Assembly (NCBI GenBank): GCA_937951875.1 | Contig: CALGAN010000029.1 | Coordinates: forward strand, 1 to 20,386 | Direction: 5' to 3' | Length of the DNA: 20,386 bases | DNA from: an uncultured Alkalilimnicola sp. | Lineage (GTDB): Bacteria; Pseudomonadota; Gammaproteobacteria; Nitrococcales; AK92 | Shown here: in pieces, positions 15,828 through 20,386 of the stretch | Numbering within the stretch: the first letter of the stretch is position 1 | Layout of the letters: every line of letters begins with the position of its first letter | The notes under the pieces: model-generated | What the model was told of the DNA's origin: nothing | Database searches by the model: none | Seen by the model: the letters and a program-made list of their open reading frames with translations, nothing else | Position numbers and translations under genes: made by a program

Positions 15828-17435
15828 ATGAACAGGTTTATCCCCATGCTCGCACGTACTTTCCTAGGCCGGCTCGCGCTCGGCTGGCTGCTGGCCGTGT
15901 GTCTGCTGCCGGCTGCCGCCTTGGCGGACGACTTCGCCGAGCGCGTGGCCGCGCTCAACGCCGGCAGCTTCGCCGAAAAGCAGGCCGCCGCCGACGCCGT
16001 GGCCGCCAGCGGCCATCCCAGTGCCGTGGCCGTGCTCAAGGCGCTGCTCGACGGCAAGCTGCATGCGGCTCCGGACGGCCGGGTGTTGATCGTCGGCGCC
16101 GACGGCGCGGTCGACGCCGCCAGCGGCGAGCCGGTCGACGCCGTCGCCGGCAGCAGCCGCATCGTCATCAACAACCGCATGCGCGCCGGCCTGCGCGGGC
16201 TCATCGCCCAGCTGAGCCTGGGCCATCCGGACGCCGAGGTGCGGCTGCAGGCGGTACGCGACATGCTGCCGGCCATGGACGCCGCCGCGGCGGCGCAGTT
16301 CCGGGAGGCGCTGGCGACGGAGCGGGACGACACAGTGCGCGATCTGCTGGAGAGCGGCTTGGCGCTGGTCGATCTCGACGCCGACGACCCGGCCGTGCGC
16401 CTGGCCGCGGTGCAGCGGCTGGACGGCCGCCTCAACCCGACCGTGCGCGCCCGCCTGCAGGCCGTGGCCGACAGCGACGCCGATCCCCAGGTGAAGGCCG
16501 CTGCCGCGGCCGCGCTGAAACGCATCGAGGGCAAGCTGCAGCGCTACCGGTTCGTCGAGACGCTGTTCTTCGGCCTGAGCCTCGGTTCGGTGCTGGTGCT
16601 GGCCGCCATCGGCCTGGCCATTACCTTCGGTGTGATGGGCGTGATCAACATGGCGCACGGCGAGCTGATCATGCTCGGCGCCTATACCACCTACGTGGTG
16701 CAGCAGCTGATGCCGCAGCACCTGGGCTGGTCGCTGGCGGTGGCCGTGCCCGCCGCTTTCCTGGTGTCGGCGCTGGTGGGCATCGCCATCGAGCGCGGCA
16801 TCATCCGCTTCCTCTACGGCCGGCCGCTGGAGACGCTGCTGGCCACCTTCGGCGTGAGCCTGCTGCTGCAGCAGGCGGTGCGCTCGATCTTCTCGCCGCT
16901 GAACCGCACGGTGGCCACGCCGGAGTGGATGGCCGGCTCGCTGGCGATCAACCCGGCGTTGTCCATCACCTACAACCGGCTGTACATCCTGATTTTCTCG
17001 CTGCTGGTGTTCGCCGCCCTGCTGGTGGTGCTCAAGCGCACCTCGCTGGGCCTCAAGGTGCGCGCCGTCGCCCAGAACCGCGCCATGGCCAGGGCTCTGG
17101 GCGTGCGCAGCGCGCGCGTCGACGCGCTCACCTTTGGCCTCGGCTCCGGCATCGCCGGCGTGGCCGGCGTGGCGCTCTCCCAGCTCACCAACGTCGGCCC
17201 CAACCTCGGCCAGTCCTACATCGTCGACTCCTTCATGGTCGTGGTGTTCGGCGGCGTGGGGAATCTGTGGGGCACGCTGGTGGCGGGCCTGTCGCTGGGC
17301 GTGGTGAACAAGTTCCTGGAGCCTTACGCCGGCGCGGTGCTGGCCAAGATCCTGGTGCTGGTGTTCATCATCCTGTTCATCCAGAAGCGGCCGCGCGGCT
17401 TGTTCCCGCAGAAGGGCCGGGCGGCGGAGGCGTAA
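15828..17435 (+). CDS. urtB: Urea ABC transporter permease UrtB, with N-terminal periplasmic domain
   Basis: A 535-residue protein. The N-terminus is a signal peptide ending Ala-Leu-Ala near residue 33, followed by an Ala/Arg/Asp-rich soluble domain (about 35-240) with helical, HEAT-like units, each with Asp-Pro-x-Val-Arg/Lys-x-x-Ala or Asp-Ala-Glu-Val-Arg-Leu. The remaining 295 residues are a LivH-type permease starting Leu-Phe-Phe-Gly-Leu-Ser-Leu-Gly-Ser, with Gly-Val-Ile-Asn-Met-Ala-His-Gly-Glu and a C-terminal Lys-Arg-Pro-Arg-Gly-Leu-Phe-Pro. The long form with this extra domain is typical of proteobacterial UrtB and distinguishes it from amino acid permeases. The start at 15828 fits the signal peptide and has AGGGA at 15816-15820. 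urtC begins 4 bp after the stop. Confidence 0.96.
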   Translation: MNRFIPMLARTFLGRLALGWLLAVCLLPAAALADDFAERVAALNAGSFAEKQAAADAVAASGHPSAVAVLKALLDGKLHAAPDGRVLIVGADGAVDAASGEPVDAVAGSSRIVINNRMRAGLRGLIAQLSLGHPDAEVRLQAVRDMLPAMDAAAAAQFREALATERDDTVRDLLESGLALVDLDADDPAVRLAAVQRLDGRLNPTVRARLQAVADSDADPQVKAAAAAALKRIEGKLQRYRFVETLFFGLSLGSVLVLAAIGLAITFGVMGVINMAHGELIMLGAYTTYVVQQLMPQHLGWSLAVAVPAAFLVSALVGIAIERGIIRFLYGRPLETLLATFGVSLLLQQAVRSIFSPLNRTVATPEWMAGSLAINPALSITYNRLYILIFSLLVFAALLVVLKRTSLGLKVRAVAQNRAMARALGVRSARVDALTFGLGSGIAGVAGVALSQLTNVGPNLGQSYIVDSFMVVVFGGVGNLWGTLVAGLSLGVVNKFLEPYAGAVLAKILVLVFIILFIQKRPRGLFPQKGRAAEA

Positions 17436-17439
17436 GCCC

Positions 17440-18564
17440 ATGATCACGCGTCTGATACTGAGCGACCGCGGCAGCCGCTGGCTGTTCGCCGTCCTGATCG
17501 CCGCGGCTGTGCTGGTGCCGGTGGGCAATCTGCTCGTCCCCGCCGGCTCGCCGCTGCACATCCCCACCTACACCGTCACCCTGCTGGGCAAGTACCTGTG
17601 CTACGCCCTGCTGGCGCTGTCGGTGGACCTGATCTGGGGCTACTGCGGCATCCTCTCGCTAGGCCACGGCGCCTTCTTCGCGCTGGGCGGCTACTGCATG
17701 GGCATGTACCTGATGCGCCAGATCGGCGGCCGCGGCGTGTACGGCAACGCCGAGCTGCCGGACTTCATGGTGTTCCTGAACTGGCAGGAGCTGCCTTGGT
17801 ACTGGTACGGCTTCGACATGTTCCCCTTCGCCATGCTGATGGTGCTGCTGGTGCCGGGGTTGCTGGCCTTCGTGTTCGGCGCGCTGGCCTTCCGCTCGCG
17901 GGTGAACGGCGTGTACCTGTCCATCATCACCCAGGCGCTGACCTACGCCCTGATGCTCGCCTTCTTCCGCAACGAAATGGGCTTCGGCGGCAACAACGGC
18001 CTGACCGACTTCAAGGACATCCTGGGCTTCAGCCTGCAGGCCGACGGCACTCGCGTGGCGCTGTTCCTGGCCTCCTGCCTGGCGCTCGGGCTGGGCTACC
18101 TGGCCTGCCGTTACCTGGTGACCTCCCGGTTCGGGCGGGTGATCGTGGCGATCCGCGACGCCGAGAGCCGCGCCCGCTTCGTCGGCTACCGGGTAGAGCG
18201 CTACAAGATGTGGCTGTTCACCTTCTCGGCGGTGCTGGCCGGCATCGCCGGCGCGTTGTACGTGCCGCAGGTGGGCATCATCAACCCCGGCGAGTTCGCG
18301 CCGCTCAACTCCATCGAGGTGGTGGTGTGGGTGGCGGTGGGTGGCCGCGGCACGCTGTTCGGGCCAGTGCTCGGCGCCATGGCGGTGAACTACGCCAAGA
18401 CCTACTTCACCGCCGCGCTGCCGGAGGTGTGGCTGTACGCCCTGGGCCTGCTGTTCGTGCTGGTCACGGTATTGCTGCCGCAGGGCATCGTCGGCCTGCT
18501 GGGCCGGCTGCGCCTGCGCCGTAGGACTTCCGAAACCACGGCTGCGACCGCGGAGGCGCCATGA
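17440..18564 (+). CDS. urtC: Urea ABC transporter permease UrtC
   Basis: A 374-residue LivM-type inner-membrane permease that pairs with UrtB. It has an N-terminal hydrophobic helix, then Leu-Ala-Leu-Ser-Val-Asp-Leu-Ile-Trp-Gly-Tyr-Cys-Gly-Ile-Leu-Ser-Leu-Gly-His-Gly-Ala-Phe-Phe-Ala-Leu-Gly, the family signature. Further on are Asn-Asn-Gly-Leu-Thr-Asp-Phe, the Arg-Asp-Ala-Glu-Ser-Arg-Ala-Arg-Phe coupling loop and Glu-Val-Val-Val-Trp-Val-Ala-Val-Gly-Gly-Arg-Gly-Thr. The stop overlaps the urtD start (ATGA at 18561-18564), and the ribosome site for urtD lies in its last codons. Confidence 0.96.
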   Translation: MITRLILSDRGSRWLFAVLIAAAVLVPVGNLLVPAGSPLHIPTYTVTLLGKYLCYALLALSVDLIWGYCGILSLGHGAFFALGGYCMGMYLMRQIGGRGVYGNAELPDFMVFLNWQELPWYWYGFDMFPFAMLMVLLVPGLLAFVFGALAFRSRVNGVYLSIITQALTYALMLAFFRNEMGFGGNNGLTDFKDILGFSLQADGTRVALFLASCLALGLGYLACRYLVTSRFGRVIVAIRDAESRARFVGYRVERYKMWLFTFSAVLAGIAGALYVPQVGIINPGEFAPLNSIEVVVWVAVGGRGTLFGPVLGAMAVNYAKTYFTAALPEVWLYALGLLFVLVTVLLPQGIVGLLGRLRLRRRTSETTAATAEAP

Positions 18565-19367
18565 ACGTACTCGACCACAACGAAGAGTTCGCCCGCGCCG
18601 CGACGGCGGTGCCCGACACCTCGCACCGCGGGATCCTGTACCTGGAGGACATCAGCGTCAGCTTCGACGGCTTCAAGGCCTTGAATGAGCTGAACCTCTA
18701 CGTCGACGACGGCGAACTGCGCTGCATCATCGGCCCGAACGGCGCCGGCAAGACCACGATGATGGACGTCATCACCGGCAAGACCAAGCCGGATTCCGGC
18801 TCGGCCTTCTTCGGCCAGACCCTGGATCTGCTGCGCCTGGACGAACCGGCCATCGCCGCCGCCGGCATTGGCCGCAAGTTCCAGAAGCCCACCGTGTTCG
18901 AGCCGCTGACCGTGTTCGAGAACCTCGAACTGGCCATGAGCGGCGACAAGGGCGTCTGGGCCAGCCTGCGCGCCAAGCTCAGCGGCGAGCAGCGCAGCCG
19001 CATCGACGAGGTGCTGGAGATCATCGGCCTGAAGCACGAGCGCTCGCGCCGCGCCGGGTTGCTCTCCCACGGCCAGAAGCAATGGCTGGAAATCGGCATG
19101 CTGCTCATGCAGGACCCGCGGCTGCTGCTGGTGGACGAGCCGGTGGCCGGCATGACGCCGCAGGAGACCGAGCGTACCGCCGAACTGCTCACCTCGCTGG
19201 CGGGCAAGCACTCGGTGGTGGTGGTGGAGCACGACATGGCCTTCGTCCGCTCGATCGCCCGCAAGGTGACCGTGCTGCACCAGGGCAGCGTGCTGGCCGA
19301 GGGCAGCATGGACGAGATCCAGAACAACCCCAAGGTCGTCGAGGTTTACCTCGGCGACGAGCATTGA
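18561..19367 (+). CDS. urtD: Urea ABC transporter ATP-binding protein UrtD
   Basis: A 268-residue LivG-type ATPase. It has Walker A Gly58-Pro-Asn-Gly-Ala-Gly-Lys-Thr65, signature Leu168-Ser-His-Gly-Gln-Lys173 in the Ser-His-Gly-Gln form characteristic of UrtD (amino acid transporters usually have Ser-Tyr-Gly or Ser-Gly-Gly), and Walker B ending Asp192-Glu193-Pro. A switch His follows in Val-Val-Glu-His-Asp. About 24 residues precede the conserved ATPase fold. GGAGG at 18552-18556 supports the start. It forms a heterodimeric motor with UrtE on the cytoplasmic face of UrtBC. Confidence 0.96.
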   Translation: MNVLDHNEEFARAATAVPDTSHRGILYLEDISVSFDGFKALNELNLYVDDGELRCIIGPNGAGKTTMMDVITGKTKPDSGSAFFGQTLDLLRLDEPAIAAAGIGRKFQKPTVFEPLTVFENLELAMSGDKGVWASLRAKLSGEQRSRIDEVLEIIGLKHERSRRAGLLSHGQKQWLEIGMLLMQDPRLLLVDEPVAGMTPQETERTAELLTSLAGKHSVVVVEHDMAFVRSIARKVTVLHQGSVLAEGSMDEIQNNPKVVEVYLGDEH

Positions 19368-19378
19368 GGTCGGCAGCC

Positions 19379-20074
19379 ATGCTCGCAGTCGAACAAGCCA
19401 ATCAGTTCTACGGCGAAAGCCACATCCTCTGGGACCTGACCATGCGCGCCGAGCGCGGCAGATGCACCTGCGTGATGGGCCGCAACGGCGTGGGCAAGAC
19501 CACGCTGCTCAAGGCCATCATGGGCCTCATCCCGCTGCGCGGCGGCCGCATCGTCTTCGACGGCCAGGATCTCACCAAGCGCTCGGCCGAGGCGCGCGCC
19601 CCGGCCGGCATCGGCTACGTGCCGCAGGGCCGCGAGATCTTCCCGCAGCTTACCGTCGAGGAGAACCTCAAGATCTCGCTCGGCGCCCGCCGCGACCGCG
19701 CCAAGTCGGTGCCGTCGCGCATCTACGAGCTGTTTCCCGTGCTCAAGGAAATGAAGCAGCGCCGCGGCGGCGACCTCTCCGGCGGCCAGCAGCAACAGCT
19801 GGCCATCGGCCGCGCGCTGGTGCTCGACCCCAAGCTGCTGATCCTGGACGAACCCACCGAAGGCATTCAGCCCAACATCGTGCGCGAGATCGGCGACGTG
19901 ATCCGCAAGCTCAACCGCGAAGAGGGTCTGACCGTGCTGCTGGTGGAACAGAAACTGCCCTTCGCCCGCCGGGTGGCCGACAGCTTCTGCATCCTGGAGA
20001 AAGGCAGCGTGGTGGCCGAAGGCTCGATCGACGCATTGAGCGACGACATCGTCAAGGCGCATCTGAGCGTGTAA
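19379..20074 (+). CDS. urtE: Urea ABC transporter ATP-binding protein UrtE
   Basis: A 231-residue LivF-type ATPase. It has Walker A Gly34-Arg-Asn-Gly-Val-Gly-Lys-Thr41 (the Arg-Asn-Gly-Val form is a UrtE trait), Gly-Tyr-Val-Pro-Gln-Gly-Arg-Glu-Ile-Phe-Pro, signature Leu133-Ser-Gly-Gly-Gln137 and Walker B with Asp157-Glu158-Pro-Thr-Glu-Gly-Ile-Gln-Pro. GAGG lies just before the ATG. It is the last gene of the block and is followed within 10 bp by a strong hairpin. Confidence 0.96.
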   Translation: MLAVEQANQFYGESHILWDLTMRAERGRCTCVMGRNGVGKTTLLKAIMGLIPLRGGRIVFDGQDLTKRSAEARAPAGIGYVPQGREIFPQLTVEENLKISLGARRDRAKSVPSRIYELFPVLKEMKQRRGGDLSGGQQQQLAIGRALVLDPKLLILDEPTEGIQPNIVREIGDVIRKLNREEGLTVLLVEQKLPFARRVADSFCILEKGSVVAEGSIDALSDDIVKAHLSV

Positions 20075-20082
20075 CGGGAGAT

Positions 20083-20116
20083 GTCGGCGGCGCGCGGGCA
20101 CCGCGCGGCCGCCGAC
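20083..20116 (+). terminator. Terminator-like hairpin after urtE
   Basis: Arms at 20083-20097 and 20101-20116 pair over 15 bp with one bulged C, closing on a 3-base GCA loop, 8 bp after the urtE stop. It is the strongest hairpin in the window. It lacks a clear T-run, but its position marks the end of the urt transcript. Confidence 0.7.
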
Positions 20117-20265
20117 TCGGCGCAATTCGGAGCCGTGCGCGCTGTCGTTATCGATTCAAAGCGTGGGTTGGAAAATGCTTCGAAGGCAAGAAAGTTCTTA
20201 ATTGAAGATATTCATTTGGCTGTCCGCCTCTTTCAATGTTGGGGGGATGATTTTTTTGATCATTC

Positions 20266-20293
20266 TTGACATGTAATAAGTCGGCGCTATCCT
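20266..20293 (+). promoter_or_regulatory. Strong sigma-70 promoter with stable-RNA features, reading out of the window
   Basis: TTGACA at 20266-20271 is a perfect -35 box. The spacer is 16 bp, and TATCCT at 20288-20293 is a 4-of-6 -10 box followed by the GC-containing GCCG. Immediately upstream is an AT-rich block with a run of seven T (20251-20257) resembling an UP element. A 16-bp spacer, UP-like block and GC discriminator are the hallmarks of growth-rate-controlled rRNA or tRNA promoters. The downstream gene lies outside the window. Confidence 0.65.
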
Positions 20294-20386
20294 GCCGTTC
20301 GAATAAGAAGTCGGCCCTGCAAAACGCCCTGAAGCCGCATGGACACTGAGTTGGTGAGGTGATGTTGCGGGGTTGGAACTCCCGAA

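Larger units (their letters stand above)
20075..20386. other. Non-coding right edge after urtE
   Basis: These 312 bp contain a terminator hairpin, a stretch richer in A and T than the rest of the window (about 20150-20290), a strong promoter reading rightwards, and about 90 bases of probable leader that runs off the edge. Short open frames here overlap the hairpin and have no coding character. No tRNA or rRNA start sequence is recognised before 20386. Confidence 0.6.

Noticed and set aside
20081..20269. A forward open frame of 62 codons after urtE.
   Set aside because: It begins inside the terminator hairpin, has no family resemblance, and ends within the AT-rich promoter region.

Overview
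The window is a GC-rich (roughly two-thirds G+C by eye) chromosomal segment from a Gram-negative proteobacterium. The protein resemblances (a YfcF-type glutathione transferase, a TorF-type small porin, a complete Urt/Ure system) and the sigma-54 promoters fit a gamma- or betaproteobacterium; the genus cannot be told from the sequence alone. The coding sequences look intact, and I see no transposase, integrase, CRISPR array, tRNA or rRNA gene inside the window.

Left part (1-6823) is a mosaic of unrelated housekeeping or accessory genes. It holds the tail of a probable sodium-dependent transporter, a reverse-strand saccharopine dehydrogenase-like protein with a degenerate nucleotide-binding loop, and an SMP-30/gluconolactonase-type beta-propeller. 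These are followed by an overlapping MoxR-type AAA+ ATPase / VWA-domain pair, a reverse-strand short-chain dehydrogenase, yfcF, and a GNAT acetyltransferase. A 672-bp non-coding stretch (6824-7495) follows, with GC-rich hairpin repeats in its left half and a regulatory region in its right half.

Right part (7413-20116) is one functional unit for urea uptake and hydrolysis, in two same-strand blocks. Block 1 is ureJ-ureD-ureA-ureB-ureC-ureE-ureF-(repeat)-ureG: nickel uptake, the three structural urease subunits and the four maturation proteins. Block 2 is porin-urtA-urtB-urtC-urtD-urtE: an outer-membrane porin followed by the high-affinity urea ABC transporter. Each block is preceded by a near-consensus sigma-54 (-24/-12) promoter. 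The first also has a perfect NtrC-type dyad upstream and a degenerate second one exactly 32 bp away, the spacing used at E. coli glnA. The sequence therefore predicts nitrogen-starvation control of the entire route: urea across the outer membrane (porin), capture in the periplasm (UrtA), import (UrtBCDE), then hydrolysis to ammonia and carbon dioxide by nickel urease.

The most notable points are the pair of sigma-54 promoters, the inclusion of a TorF-family porin as first gene of the urt block (a candidate urea porin), a composite inverted-repeat element between urtA and urtB that may set their relative expression, and a strong stable-RNA-like promoter at the right edge reading out of the window. 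No wholly new system was identified.
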